64,000 bases of DNA from Parastagonospora avenae f. sp. tritici 18332-5 (taxonomy: Eukaryota; Ascomycota; Dothideomycetes; Pleosporales; Phaeosphaeriaceae): positions 124,001-188,000 of the forward strand of contig JAFJTR010000023.1 in assembly GCA_022559985.1 (NCBI GenBank), in the 5' to 3' direction. A program made the translations under genes and the position numbers. Positions 20,528 to 32,095 of the stretch are shown one piece after another; position 1 is the first letter of the stretch; each line of letters begins with the position of its first letter. Under the pieces are notes generated by a model. It was not told the DNA's origin and ran no database searches. It was given only the letters and a program-made list of their open reading frames with translations.

Positions 20528-21656
20528 TCAGATATTCCACCTGACAGACCAACTATATTTACATTGCAGTGCACGAAGTGCTATCTGCATAGTCAACACA
20601 TGCCCCTCAATCTTGTCCGGCGCCTGACTTACACCTGCAAGACCGCCTGGCATAACCTCATGCGGATGAGCAGCGAATTTTCCCTCCATCACCATCCGGA
20701 ACAGCCAGCGTATATAGATGAACCCCTGCTGTCTATGCTCGCCATATATCGTCGCAACACCACTGAACTCCGCGGCCTTGTATGTCTCGGGATACCTAAA
20801 TCCAGGCGGCGCCGTGTGTTCCATGGGAAACATATACTTGACCTTGCCCTCCGGCGCAAGAATAGCAACCACATCGCCATGACTCCTCTCACCAGACACC
20901 GCGTCAAAGGCGTGGGAAATCTCTGGCGTACCAGCCTTTTCGAGCGTGCTTTGAATCCCAGCAACCACCGCCTCATTCTCATCTCGATAGTCGATAATCA
21001 CATCTCCCTGACTCTTATCAATCAGCGACTCGCATACGCCATGCCTCGTCCCGCCACGCCAATGACCGGGTGGATATTCGACATGCGCGCCAATATGATC
21101 GCAAAAGCACCCACCGCCGATGCTGCGCCGTATACAAGCAACGGCATCTTCTCACTCGTCCGCGTCTAGGGCGGAGGGAGGCCCAGCCGAATATAATTAC
21201 CAACCACGGTCGTTAGTCCGGCTAGAGGAATCGTGGACGCTTCTACAAAACTGATGTTCGATGGTATATGAGCCGTCATATAAGCCCAAGCCAGCGCATA
21301 CTCAGCGTAACTCCCACCAGGCTTCATCATCTCGTGAAACGCAGCGACGCGATCGCCCTTTTAAATTCATACACATTGGCGCCGACGGCGTGCACGATGC
21401 TGGTATCGTGCGCTATTTCATACAGTTCAGCGACTTTCCTGGGGATTTGCTTAGCATGCGACGTTAGATGTGCGTGGTGTGCAAGTACCAGTCTTTGGGG
21501 TTGCAGCCACTGGCCAGGACGTGGATTACTACTTGGTCGGGTCCTGGGGTGGGGATTGGTGAGTCAACGATTTCGACCTGGGGGAGTTAGGGATTTACGT
21601 ATAGTAGTGATCCGGGTGCTTACCTTCTCGGCGCTGTGGACGATTGCTTCTCCCAT
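20528..21656 (-). pseudogene. Broken ToxD-like zinc-binding oxidoreductase (MDR family)
   Basis: A medium-chain dehydrogenase/reductase gene in several frames. It starts at ATG 21654-21656, has a short first exon (to 21624), an intron, then VEIVDSPIPTPGPDQVVIHV and the NPKDW block typical of ToxD-like enoyl reductases. An in-frame TAA follows at 21464-21466. The next conserved part, GGSYAEYALA through IPLAGLTTVV, is in a different frame and ends in TAG at 21166-21168. The Rossmann block LLVYGAASAVGAFAI follows in the same frame as that TAG. A one-base shift near 21025 then leads into the last frame (VIIDYRDENE to the end). At least two frameshifts and two stops: clearly inactive. The intact ancestor would reduce quinones or alkenes with NADPH. 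Confidence 0.85.
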
Positions 21657-22398
21657 TTTTGGTGAATGCTATTGAGTATTCGAGGACATATAAAGGTGGT
21701 GAGATGCTACGCGGGTAACAGAGACATGATGTTCAGTTTTACATATCCCGGTACGCATTGCGTGCACCGCTCAAGTTCGACCGCTTTGAAATGTATAGGA
21801 GAACACAGCGGCTAAAAGAAGGCTCCATAGGTTTGGCCGTCTTCGCAATATCTGTATTTCTCAGGTACGGCGTCGAACGCATAGATGTAGTGGCAGCCTA
21901 GACTCCGCAAACCTGTCTAGGCTATGGGACTGTGACATAGTTGAGGTTCGGATAAGTTCGCTAGCTTCCTTCAAATAACGAAGTTCTGGCGATGCCCCAG
22001 CTTTCAATTTTGTCGCTTTCCGCGTCTAATCACGATGCATAAATAAACTAATTGTCAAGCTTACGATAGGTAGTCGAGCAAGATCCTTGTATAACGCTGA
22101 GCTCTTCCCAAAATGATCATGCTGACACCAGTTGTAATGTTATAGGGTAAGCTTCAAGTGTTCTTTTCAAAAATTGCCTGTCGCATATATCCCCTAACCT
22201 TCTTTCTTTTTCACGTTCACGTCCGCCATTTTTCGTTCGGGGCTAAGCCTCGAGAGTCCACTTCCAAACGCTTGTCTACACTACTATCCCGTCTACGTAG
22301 TACAGAAGCAGATGCACATATAAATCATGACACCCACTCGCCCTTGATCTCGCACATCAACCCCCAACAAATCTCATTCCCTTCTACAACCCCTATAA
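21657..22398. other. Gene-free spacer
   Basis: 742 bp between two pseudogenes with divergent orientation. I see no coding potential, repeat or RNA gene; several poly-T and AT-rich patches only. Confidence 0.4.
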
Positions 22399-23036
22399 AT
22401 GCCCCTCGACTACGCCTCCCACATAAACCCATCCTCAGAATCCTCAACCACAACACCCACCCCCTCTGTCCGCGCCTCGGACAAATCCGCGCCATACATC
22501 CCTCTCTCCAGCGCCTTCACAGACGGTTGGTCCAAAAAAAGACGAAGCAACAGCGACATGTTACTGCGGCGCCGTGCAATTCTCTTTCGTCCGCCTTTCC
22601 CTCCCCCTACCCCCGTCCACTCACTAACAACTCACTAGCCGACCAGCGCCCCCGGCCTCGTAGATTCTTTCATCTGCAACTGCACCGACTGCCGCAAAAT
22701 CACCGCCTCAATGTTCACATCCGCCTTCATCGTCAATGACACCTACCTCCAGCATCTGCGCGGGCAAGCCAATCTCAAAACCTACGCCCAGGCGAAATCC
22801 ATCGCTAGTGGCAATCTGATGACGAATTACTTCTGCGAAACGTGCGGCACGCTGATGTATTGCGTTGCGGAGCGGTTTCCGGGGCGTAGTATCCTCAGGC
22901 TGGGCACCGTGGACGATGCGAATCTTGCGGAGGGGAAGCTGAAGCCTTGAACGGAGGTTTTGTAAAGGATCGTGTGGGCTGGTGGGAGGGCGTGCCGGGA
23001 GATGAGGTGAAGAGGTTTGATGCGAATCCAGTTTGA
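22399..23036 (+). pseudogene. Broken GFA-family protein (glutathione-dependent formaldehyde-activating type)
   Basis: Start ATG 22399. Cys motifs CYCGAVQF, then after a 50-bp intron (22589-22638, weak GTCCGC donor, CACTAAC branch) ICNCTDCRK and FCETCGTLMY define the GFA/DUF636 zinc fold (CxCG, CxxC). Three single-base lesions break it. A run of seven A at 22534-22540 puts the first exon out of frame, where six would restore it. A TGA at 22948-22950 follows GKLKP, where related proteins usually have Arg. One missing T near 22960 displaces the tail VGWWEGVPG, which ends at 23036. Homologues act on S-hydroxymethylglutathione-like substrates or are uncharacterised. The poly-A change alone could be a sequencing error; all three together argue for decay. 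Confidence 0.8.
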
Positions 23037-23066
23037 ACTAGGCAGGGGAGGAAGAGGGAAGCCATG

Positions 23067-24326
23067 TCTGTGTCTTCCAATGTTGATTCTCACGGTTTTC
23101 GGCCTATCTACCGCTTACATGTCCGGTCGTTCCGGTATAGTCAAACTTCTCATCGATGCTGGATGCGATGTCACATTTGCAGACAGTGTTACCACATTCC
23201 CCTATGCTTATATGGACGGCCATGAAGACACTGTTCAAGTGTTACTCAATTGGGGCGCAGAAGTGAGCTGCATCGACAAAAAAGGATATACCTCATTGCG
23301 TTATGCATGCGATGGAGGACACGAAGCTATCGCCAAACTGCTCTTGAACGCACATGCAGATGTCAATTCTCAGACTCTGAGCAGCAAAACCCCCTCCACG
23401 AAGGCAGCAAGGCAGGCCATCAAGATGTCATCAAGCTTCTCCTCCCCGCAAGCGCTAACTCAAAATGCCAGAATAACGCCGGAGTTCCCTTGCACAAAGC
23501 CCGTTGATCGGAGAAACCAGTGGTATTTCACGTTCTCCTACAAGCAGGTGCGGATATAAACGCCACGAATAATGCCGGGCAAACACCATTATACTACGCC
23601 TGTCGCTTCGGACGTACACCACTGGTCCGCGTACTACTACGCCTAGGCGCAAACGTCGATTACCAGGACATTCACAAGCAATCGCCACTCCATATCGCAT
23701 ACCAATATCGCCGTGAAGCTATTGTTAAATTGCTTCTGCTTGCTGGTGCAAACGTACATCCCAAAGACGAAAATGACACGGCCGCCCTCGACATGTCTCA
23801 TGGCCACGACAGAACCGTCATCAGAAGATTGTTAACCGTCTATGGCGCTTCAAAAGGCCATCCAGATCCTCAAATTGCGCATGCAGTCCACCCTCGCCGC
23901 CGACATTCCTGGCCATCGGCAACTAAGCAGTCATAGAACGCTCTTTCACGCGTCGTTACCACCTAAGAGATCTCCGATATACTCGCGATACAGTGGGTAT
24001 GGACGAATGCAAAAACGTCGCCCTACACGTCTCGTTCCGTTACCGCCGCCACCATCGCAAACAGAACACTCGCCAATCAAAGGCGGAAAATCTGCCTGTA
24101 CCTCGCCTGCATGAAGGGCTTTGGAGTGGTTCTCAAATGCCTTTTAGCACTTGGAGCACAAATTCAATGCAAATACGGCTTCGATCAGAGTCCGGTACAC
24201 TATGCCTGCCGATGTTGCCGCACACCTTGTGGATTTGCTCATCCCAGCCTACGCGCATGTAAACGAGTGTTGGAGGTGTTAGGTATCACTGCTGTACGTG
24301 TGAGGTCAGAGAAGGGAGGCTGCTGA
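23067..24326 (+). pseudogene. Decayed ankyrin-repeat protein
   Basis: Ankyrin repeats appear in three frames one after the other. First GRSGIVKLLIDAGCDV and GHEDTVQVLLNWGAEV up to about 23380. Then LHEGSKAGHQDVIKLLL in another frame to a stop at 23507. Then VLLQAGADINATNNAGQTPL through REAIVKLLLLAGANV to 23936. Finally a separate patch at 24111-24200 with SPVHYACRCC. There is no single open frame and no N-terminal effector domain in view. It resembles repeats of STAND/ankyrin proteins such as the intact gene at 11180-14651, but direct descent from it is not shown. Probably a relic of a larger gene whose 5' part is gone. Confidence 0.75.
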
Positions 24327-24661
24327 TTGGAGCCGGTAGTCCTCTAGCTTGTTTGAGATTCTCTTAATTAAGGTACAAAAGCACTTTCATATATCGGGAA
24401 TCATGGGCACATTCACCGAGTGTCCAGGCGGCCAGACTTTTGGACAGCGTCACGTATATAGATTGATTATTTGCTATCTCAGCAACGAAAATTTGTATCA
24501 AGGTTTTGTTATGTTGCACAGAGAAATTGGTAGAGAAACATGTCTTATTTCCATAACTCAACACGCTGAAGTAAAGTATTTACCAAGAATAATCTAGCCG
24601 ATCGTCCAACCAAGACCACTTCAAACACACCCATAAATCATCCCTCATATGATGAAAATAT
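24327..24661. other. AT-rich spacer
   Basis: 335 bp, AT-rich, downstream of the trypsin gene and of the ankyrin relic. It should contain the 3' untranslated region of the trypsin gene; nothing else seen. Confidence 0.4.
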
Positions 24662-25515
24662 TTACAAGTTAGCAGCAACAAAGCTTGCAATGCTGCTCTG
24701 TCCCAAGTTCGAGTACACACCCGGCGCACCCGCCGCCGCACATCCCTCACCCCAAGAAACCACACCTAGCTGCACACGCGAGGAGGTGTTGATGATAGGA
24801 CCGCCAGAGTCGCCCTGGCACGAGTCCTTTCCACCCTGAGACAGACCCGCGCAGAACATAGCCGTCGTGACGCGGCCGCTGCCGTAGTTGGAGTTGCAGG
24901 TGGAGCGGCTGATGACGGGCACGTCGACCTTGAGGAGGTTGACGGGCAGCGACTGGCCGCCGGAGCTGGTGGTGCCCCAGCCGGCGACGGTGAGGCCAGT
25001 GCCGGCGGCGGGGTCGGAGCCAGATGAAGCGAGCTTGGCGTAGCTGATGGTGGAGCTAGTGGGGATGGAGGTGGCGAGCTTCATGATGGCGACGTCGTTG
25101 TTGTAGGTACCGGCGGCGTAGGAGGGGTTGACTTTGATGGAGGACACCTTGACGACGGTTCCGCCGGAGGTACGGCTCTGGATGGGGTGTTAGTGGGAAT
25201 GTGGATGAGGTGCTGAGATAGAGTGTGGCTTACGAGCGAGCCAGCGCGGATCTGCAGGCTGGAAGCAGTCTGGCCGACAGCGCAGTGAGCGGCGGTCAAG
25301 ACGGTGTTGGCGTTCAGCAGCGAACCACCGCAGAAGTGGCTTCCGCCCTGCTGGATGGAGACGATGAAGGGGAAGTCGCCGGCGCTGGCAGTGGTGCCGC
25401 CAACGATGGGGTCCTCGGGGAATTCGCCCTCAGGGAACTCAGGGTCCTGGGGGATAGCCGCAGCGCTGATGAGAGCGGGAGCCGCAAGGGCGATGAGGAC
25501 GTCGGTGAAGTGCAT
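24662..25515 (-). CDS. Secreted trypsin-like serine protease (S1)
   Basis: Two exons, 25515-25234 and 25177-24662 (56-bp intron, GTAAGC to CCAG), give 265 aa. Residues 1-20 form a signal peptide, followed by an acidic propeptide and the activation site before IVGG at 37-40. The catalytic triad is His77 (TAAHC), Asp122 (NNDVAIM) and Ser218 (GDSGGP). Asp212, six residues before the serine, lies at the base of the S1 pocket and predicts cleavage after Lys/Arg. Six or more cysteines are placed as in fungal trypsins. Such enzymes are secreted for nutrition or host interaction. Intact and well supported. Confidence 0.95.
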
Positions 25516-27529
25516 CTTGAATGAGGCTGAGGGGAGGGCTGAAGCTGGCTGGCTGGAAGGTGTCTGTAGCGAGAGTTGTAGTGAAGGACTGGATGGTAAA
25601 GAAAGGGTTGAGGCCCTGATATTTGTACTTCAGTCGTCTGCTACATGGTGTACGCCTTCATCTGGTGTCCACCAACCTTCCTGTCCTGTCGTCGTTGATG
25701 CTCGAAGGTCATTAGGCCAGGGGACGACCAGGTCCTTCCAGATATGGCCTAATTAGGTCTGGGCAGAGAAGTGATTGGAGCTGCTAAAGTTACAAGTACC
25801 ATCTTCGGCCTAGTGGAGCTATGTAGGTCCATGTCGTACCTTGCCTCCGACGATGTGGTGCTTATCTGCCGTCGCTTAAGCGCGCTCTAGGGTAGCCTGT
25901 GACAGTTGCCAAAGAGGAAGTTGGCGAAGTGGACTGTCTAGTTCCTGCGTAGTCCTTAATGCCACCGCCGATATTAGGAGATTTTTCGGCGATATAGTAC
26001 GCGTAGTGCATGGCTCTTTCGTTGCCGACCTCTTTCACGGAGCCGCGAGTAGTTCCCGCGCCACATCTTCTGTGCTTTGAGACCTGGTGGCAACATCTCT
26101 CGAGCGAAACCAGACGTCTAAGATCTGCTTTTGGGCGCCGTACAGTGTAGAAGGCCTGTGGAGATCCATGTAAGCGCGGCCATTCCCGGACAGACCTGCA
26201 AAGCTTTGCGGGCAAAGTAGCCGAAGACGGCCACGCCGTATAGTAGACTGCATAATCATGCCAGAATACTGTCGATCAACAGCGATAACATAGTTGACGG
26301 CCATGAGCAAACCGTGGTACAAATCGTGAAACAGGGAGACCTGCCATACTCGGAGTAGGCGATCGGACGTGGGGTCGACGATCTACACGCTGCCTTCTTG
26401 GCAGAAGAATACCAAGCTTTTCTTATATTGCAGTTGTAGGAGACAAGATACGACTCGGCGCGTGGTTGGTGTACGAGACGTGACGTGATGCGACTTAGTG
26501 GAGCGGGTCAGCGCCGGAAAAGGCAGTTGCACGTAGACATTGGTGCTTGGCATCAGCGTAGTCATTCAAGCTCCGGGGCCATGGTGGCGATCATGCCCAG
26601 CGGAGGTGGGATCTTCAAAACACCACAGGCGGGCTGGCTTGGACGCTTCAAGTGTACCAGCTCGCATTGGACAGATACCGGAATGAGGCAGGAATAGGGA
26701 GGAGGCAAAAGTTGTGGTCTACCACGTGCTGGTGTTTCATTCGAACGAAGTGGACGGAGACGTCCGGATGCCTTCCCAGACGATCCTTTTGCTTCTCTGC
26801 CAGGTGCCACTTCTCAATCGCATCGCGCGATCAGATGTGCAGGAGACGGAAACACCGCCCGGAAATTCACCCGTCGACAAGCGCCAATCAAATCTCGGCA
26901 GCCGTTGTGCCTCTTCTGGTGTTGCGTACATGAGCGGATAAATCCAGGGGCACATGCCGATTTACCGCCTCAACACACAGCGGATGTTGCGGTTGGCTGT
27001 GTTGCACAGGGAAAAGTAGTTGCACAACACGCGTTTTGCACAACGGAAGCATGAATGGGTATCCTGGTGTTTCCATACCGCCTCAGTGAAACGTCTTCGG
27101 CATGCACCCGTAATGAGCTTGCGATGGGCCGCATCGTGCGACTGAGGCTGCAAATATGGCGTGGGAAATGCCGTCTGTTCATGTAGCTGCTGACATATTG
27201 TCCGTCTCTCAAGTATCTTGCGTCACCTTTGTGAAACAAAATGCCATGAGGTTGCCTCGGAACTGTCACTGCGTTCGAGTTCAAGGACTTGCTTTCCTGT
27301 CAGAAGTGCATCAGACAATCGTCAACGGGTAACTTGCAATGCAGTAATGTCTCCAAACTCCATAGAATCATCGAGTTCCTTCTTCCGTAAAAGCTTCGCA
27401 GCCAACGTACACATGGCCACCTATGTTCTGACCCCAAAGTTGGTGCCTAGCGTATACCCGCACCGCCACCACCTACCTATAAGACACGCCCATCCCAGAC
27501 TCAGCCATGCTGTACACACAATCCACCCA
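25516..27529. other. 2-kb region without a recognisable gene
   Basis: Open frames of 60-117 codons occur in both strands, but none shows a domain, a consistent splice pattern or a good start. The stretch at about 25860-26320 (minus strand, two frames) could be a decayed coding sequence; I cannot name it. Upstream of 27530 the sequence holds the promoter of the small secreted protein. Confidence 0.4.
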
Positions 27530-28078
27530 ATGCAATTCTCCCGCTACACCATATCTACTCTTCTCGCTTCCATCCCCTTCGCCACAATGCACACCCTCCC
27601 CACCCCCTTCACAATCGAAATCAACGGGCTCCCCATCGCACCGCCCACCAGCGCCTCCCAGGCGACTCTCGGCACCGCAGCCAACGCCGCAAAATTCCAG
27701 CTGAAAGACGGCGTGCTGGAGTGTGAGGGGTGGATGCTGGGGCGCAATAAGACGGAGGATAGGAGTTTGTTACCGAAGAAGGTGCAGTGGTTTAGGGTTG
27801 GGGAGGGGAGGGACGGGGTGCATCCTGTGGCAGTTGAGAAGAGTGGAGAGGGGGAGGAGTATAGACCGATGTTCCATGGTACGTGTATTGCTTATTGGGA
27901 GTGAGGGAGGATGTGAGGCTGATGTAATCCAGGCGCGCATTTGCAGGAACAAGACGGCAGCGTGTTTGCGAATCTCATGGAAGGCAAGTCGTCATATCCA
28001 TCCAGATATCATCACGCGTCATCCATGCTAATAGTGAATTCAGAAACGGCAACCGTGCAAGTGAAGATGCAATCGTAG
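27530..28078 (+). CDS. Small secreted protein of unknown function
   Basis: ATG 27530. Exon 1 (27530-27878) ends in the donor GTACGT; the acceptor is at 27931-27932 and the frame continues to TAG 28076-28078, giving 164 aa. The first 20 residues look like a signal peptide (hydrophobic STLLASIPFA). The mature part begins LPTPFTIEINGLPI and includes GVLECEGWMLGRNK; it has few cysteines and no domain I recognise. A second intron is possible: 27984-28043 has GCAAGT at its 5' end, TGCTAAT as branch and TTCAG at its 3' end. It is 60 nt long and free of stops, so both spliced and retained forms stay in frame (144 or 164 aa). Could be an effector-like or cell-wall protein. Confidence 0.6.
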
Positions 28079-28384
28079 AAGCATTTAGATGTTGTTCGCG
28101 AAATAAAGCAGATTGCGGACATGATTTCCACGTGAAGAGGTGACGACTCGCTTAGCCGGCAAGTCCATCCATGTTGCCCCATGCCGAGGCTTATCAGCCT
28201 TACGCGACGAGGGCGACGGCTCCGCATCTTCATCGCATCATGCATGCCGTCCTTTCGTCCCATCTATGCTTTTTGATATCGTGGGGTGAATCTTTACCGT
28301 CGCGCGACTCGTATGATATAATTGCCGAACACTGCTTTGTTGCATGAGGCTCCTACAAGCAGGAGCGCGTAATCCACGCTCGTC

Positions 28385-29698
28385 ATGTCAGACTCGGTCG
28401 GTATGTCGGTGGTGGGGAAGAGACGCAGTATGAAGGACATTCACTGACACAATGCCGATGCAGATCGAGTCTTCAGCCATGCGCTCAACACGGTCAACAA
28501 GATCCGCACCGGCTCGCAGAAGCCGCCGTCCGCGACGCGATTGCGCCTCTATGGCCTCTACAAGCAAGCAATGGGTACGCGATGCCCGCCCAAACAACCC
28601 TCGAGAGCAGCGGCTGATGCATGGCAGAGGGCGATGTGGACGGCATCATGGAGCGCCCCAGCGGCTCCAGCGAGCCAGACCTGCGCGCCAGGGAGAAGTG
28701 GTAAGTCTGCGCACGCGACATGGCACATCCCAGCACTGGAAATTGACATGTGAAGGGATGCTTGGAAACAGCAAAACGGGCTGTCGCGCACAGAGGCTAA
28801 GCGCAGATACATAACAACACTCATCGACACGATGCATAAGTTTGCCTCGCCGTCGCCGGATAGTAGGGAACTTGTTGCTGAGCTCGAGTTTGTTTGGGAT
28901 CAGGTCAAGTCGAACGTTCCTTCTTCGTCGTCGTCCTCGCCCATGCAGACGCTCAGCCAGATGGGGATGCACATGCCGCCGAGCCACTCCTATATGGGGG
29001 AGAGTAGGCGGGATCATAGACGACCGCAAGAGGAGGATGAAGATGGGCCGCTGCAGATCAAAAGCCCCATGTCCCAGAGCGAGGAAGAGCTGGAAGAAGA
29101 AGAAGCCGAAATCGACCGCGAAGAATTCGTCGACGCCCCGGATTCCCAATACAACCCGAATGATGAAGTGGAAGTAGAAGTAGATGTCGGCGTCCAAACA
29201 GACCCGAAGCTCACACAGCTCAACCCCATGCCCATCGACACCCCCACGCCCGCAGCACGCATGCGATCCATCTTACCGCAGTCTATACCGATGCCAAACT
29301 TCACCTCCACCCCGGTTGCAGCAAAATCCAGCTCCCTCCCCGAATCCGCCGCCGACAAAAAATGGCGCGCCCGCGTCGAACTCGCGCTCCAAAAAATGAC
29401 CGCCGAAGTCGCCGCGCTGCGCGAACAACTCGAAGCGCGGCGCTTGTTCTCGCATTCTCCGCACTACCGCCTGATACGAGGGATATGGCGGTGGGTGTGG
29501 GCGGCGCTGAAGCATGTTGCCGTCGATGTGTTTATTCTTGGCATAGTACTGCTGTATATGCGGAGGAAGAAGGATACGCGGTTGGAGGGGGCAGTCAGGG
29601 TCTTGTTGGGGGATGCGGTGGCGCAGGTGCAGAAGGTGGGGGGGAGGCAGTTGGGGAAGGTTAAGCTGCCGGGCTTGGGGAAGAAGGGGGGCACGTAG
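28385..29698 (+). CDS. ATG37: Acyl-CoA-binding, tail-anchored pexophagy receptor Atg37-like
   Basis: Four exons (28385-28400, 28464-28574, 28628-28700, 28756-29698) give 380 aa; the first exon encodes only five codons plus one base. Residues 6-117 form an acyl-CoA-binding domain: LRLYGLYKQAMEGD, AREKWDAWKQQNGLS and EAKRRYITTLID are diagnostic. A long acidic/Ser-rich linker and a short coiled coil (VELALQKMTAEVAALREQL) follow. One membrane segment at about 315-334 (VFILGIVLLYM) and a basic tail end the protein. This architecture is that of Atg37/ACBD5, a peroxisomal membrane protein needed for peroxisome autophagy in yeasts. The preceding 306-bp spacer (28079-28384) shows nothing else. Intact. 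Confidence 0.85.
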
Positions 29699-30317
29699 AG
29701 GTGGCGGTAGAATTGTGATAAAGACTTGGCGTGTGCACGCTGGGCTCAAGACGGAGGAATATACGCGGCAAGAGCGGTAGAGGGTCACGTCATGGACGGG
29801 TGCTGTACCCTCACGTTGCTGGGCTTTCAATTGGCTTCCCGCACTTCACCCCACCATCGACCTCTGCCCTGTGCAGGCTCGGCGCGCGCTGAGGACAGCG
29901 CAATCTGATTGAGAGAAGGATGCGTCAACGAACATTTGCAGCCTCAAGCTGTTTCGCTTTCGCTCAACGGTCCTCGTCAACCAGGAGAGGAAAGACCCCT
30001 GGTTCACAACGTGTGGACATTCACCCCTCGCAAATAAGAGCGGTACGTCATCACAGACTCTCAGCCCAACACCGTTTCACTCCACCATCGGTATGGCCGC
30101 ACGATGGGTGGCAGCCTAGGTGCGGCAACCCATGAGCATTCACTGCTCCGCCTCCCGCAACCCCTTCTTGGAATACAAAATCCCTACGCTATTCGACTCT
30201 GCCAGACTCACCACACACACCACACCCAGAGCCGACTCGCCCAACAACTCGTCAACAACAACCTACTTCGAACACAAGAGTCAGTCCTACAAACAAAGCT
30301 CACCCAACATTAAGAAC
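29699..30317. other. Spacer with the promoter of the following pseudogene
   Basis: 619 bp. The last 150 bp are A/C-rich (CAACAACTCGTCAACAACAAC), typical of a fungal 5' leader. No gene seen. Confidence 0.4.
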
Positions 30318-31731
30318 ATGCCGATCCACGAAGCTATTACCCTAGGCCGCACCGGTGAAGTCTTGGCAGGCAAGATGGAACCCGCTATCAAGGCCACGCG
30401 CGATATTGTAGCCAACGTTGCCAGTAGCGTGGCTGAGGGCGCCAAGAAGATTTCTGAAATTCTACCATTACCACTACCTACGGGTATGTGAAGGATTCGA
30501 TCAAGGACCTCAAGGGCGACGGCGGTACTCCCTTCGGTCTACTTCCGAACGAGGCGACTTTGTTCCGTGGGTTTCAGTTTCACTGGCACATGCTTTTACA
30601 GCTATTCGCAGCCTTCCTCCTCATGGAGGCGTACGTACATCTCGATCTATGGACCGATGCTGGTGTCCCTGGCGGTCAATCTGGCATTCTCGTCACCCTC
30701 TTCCTGATGATGGGAAAGTCTGTTCTGCCTAAGGATCTTGCTATAGTCAGCCCAGCTCGTCCCGTGGATGAAGTGCCTTACTTCAGCATGGGATGACTTT
30801 CCGGATTCTTTCGGCCATCGCCACCGCCATCTCGGGCACCGCAGAGCTTCTCCTGAAGCCTGAGGTGAACTGCAAAGTCATCAACCTGAAGTCTGGTTAG
30901 GGTAGCGCCAACAAATCGTTCCTCCTATCCCACGTCCTTCGTGATCTCGAATCAGAGCACGCACCGAAGACAGGCGGACTGACCATTGAGGTTCTCGATG
31001 CTTTAAACCCGAGCAAAACGCTCAAGCCCACGGACACGAGCACTCAGGTCGTCGTGGGTGCCCAGGTTCTACTTATAGGTTGCGCCTTGTTCTTGCACGA
31101 TAATTGGCAGGTCCTCATTCTCACCAACATCGGCGGCCTCCTCATCCACGCCATCGCCAACATGCCAGCATGGCTGGCGCAGACCGTTTTTACCCGTCGC
31201 GACGGCGGCAAGAACGCGACGTACGCACCGATGCGCGGCAATGGCCACAACCACGTCTTCGTCATTCGCAACACGCACGCGAACACCAACAATCTGGAGG
31301 ACCTTGCGGGCGCAGCAGTCATGCAGTACGACTACATCTCTGCTCTCGAGCTCGTCGTCCTGGGTGGCGCACTAGCCGGCTTCTGGCTCGCAACCGCGTC
31401 CATGACCATCTCCACCCCAGCTACCATGTACCTCCTCGCCATCATGGGCGTCGGCACCATCGCCAACATCTGCACCATCGCACTCCCGCGTTCCTCCGCA
31501 GCCAACGGCATCCCCCTTAAGACTGTCGACGTCATCACCGCCACCAAGGTCATGGGTGCTATCCAGGCGCTCGAGCAGAAGTACGAGGGCTGTGGCGAGC
31601 CGCTGCTCAAGGAGTTCTTCCTGGGCGGTGTGAAGCATGAAGACCAGACGTGGTTTTAGGATCTCAAGGAGAGCCGCAAGGGCAAGGTTGAGGTCGTTGA
31701 GGAGAAGGAGGTGAGCGAGACTACGTTGTAG
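30318..31731 (+). pseudogene. Decayed multi-pass membrane protein
   Basis: Coherent coding sequence from ATG 30318 to TAG 31729-31731, broken four times. (1) A frameshift near 30461 separates EGAKKISEI from GYVKDSIKDL. (2) A frameshift near 30790 (the first frame ends in TGA at 30794-30796) leads into MTFRILSAIATA. (3) An in-frame TAG lies at 30898-30900, after INLKSG. (4) An in-frame TAG lies at 31657-31659, after HEDQTWF; the frame then continues DLKESRKGKVEV to the last stop. Hydrophobic segments include LLQLFAAFLLMEAYV, VLLIGCALFLHDN, and LVVLGGALAGFW with YLLAIMGVGTIANICTIAL, suggesting at least six helices. I do not recognise the family. Confidence 0.75.
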
Positions 31732-31974
31732 AGCCCTGTTCATGGGTCGCAACTGGTAGCTTTGCGAGATTTTTTTTTGGGACTGGCAGCTGGTGTGATG
31801 GCTGTTGGTAGTGATAATGCAGAATTGATCACGGATAATTTAATATGTAACTATAACATCATAACATCTCGCATGATGAAAGCAACTTTTGGAAATTCTA
31901 CGTTTTGACATCTCAATACTGGGTTTCGGGGTGATCTTGCCACACGAATGCTTTCAAGATCTAAACGCTAACAA

Positions 31975-32086
31975 CACAATTACTTTCCTCACTCATCTAC
32001 ATCCTCCTCTTGCTTGCAGCTCCCCATTCCCACAATTACTTTCCTCACTCATCTACATCCTCCTCTTGCTTGCAGCTCCCCATTCC
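31975..32086. repeat. 56-bp perfect tandem duplication
   Basis: The segment starting CACAATTACTTTCCTCACTC (31975) is followed directly by a second identical 56-bp copy at 32031-32086. It is pyrimidine-rich and lies just beyond the last in-frame stop of the giant minus-strand gene, probably in its 3' flank. The rest of 31732-31974 holds nothing. Confidence 0.9.
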
Positions 32087-32095
32087 CACCCCTAC

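Noticed and set aside
20480..21169. A 229-codon plus-strand frame over the ToxD-like pseudogene
   Set aside because: The minus strand shows clear MDR-family homology; the plus frame is its shadow.
25862..26322. A possible gene in two overlapping minus-strand frames
   Set aside because: No domain, no consistent splice sites and no homology I recognise; left as part of an unassigned region.
27218..27904. A longer version of the secreted-protein frame starting at 27218
   Set aside because: The internal ATG at 27530 gives a good signal peptide; the extra N-terminal part has no coding character and would bury that signal.
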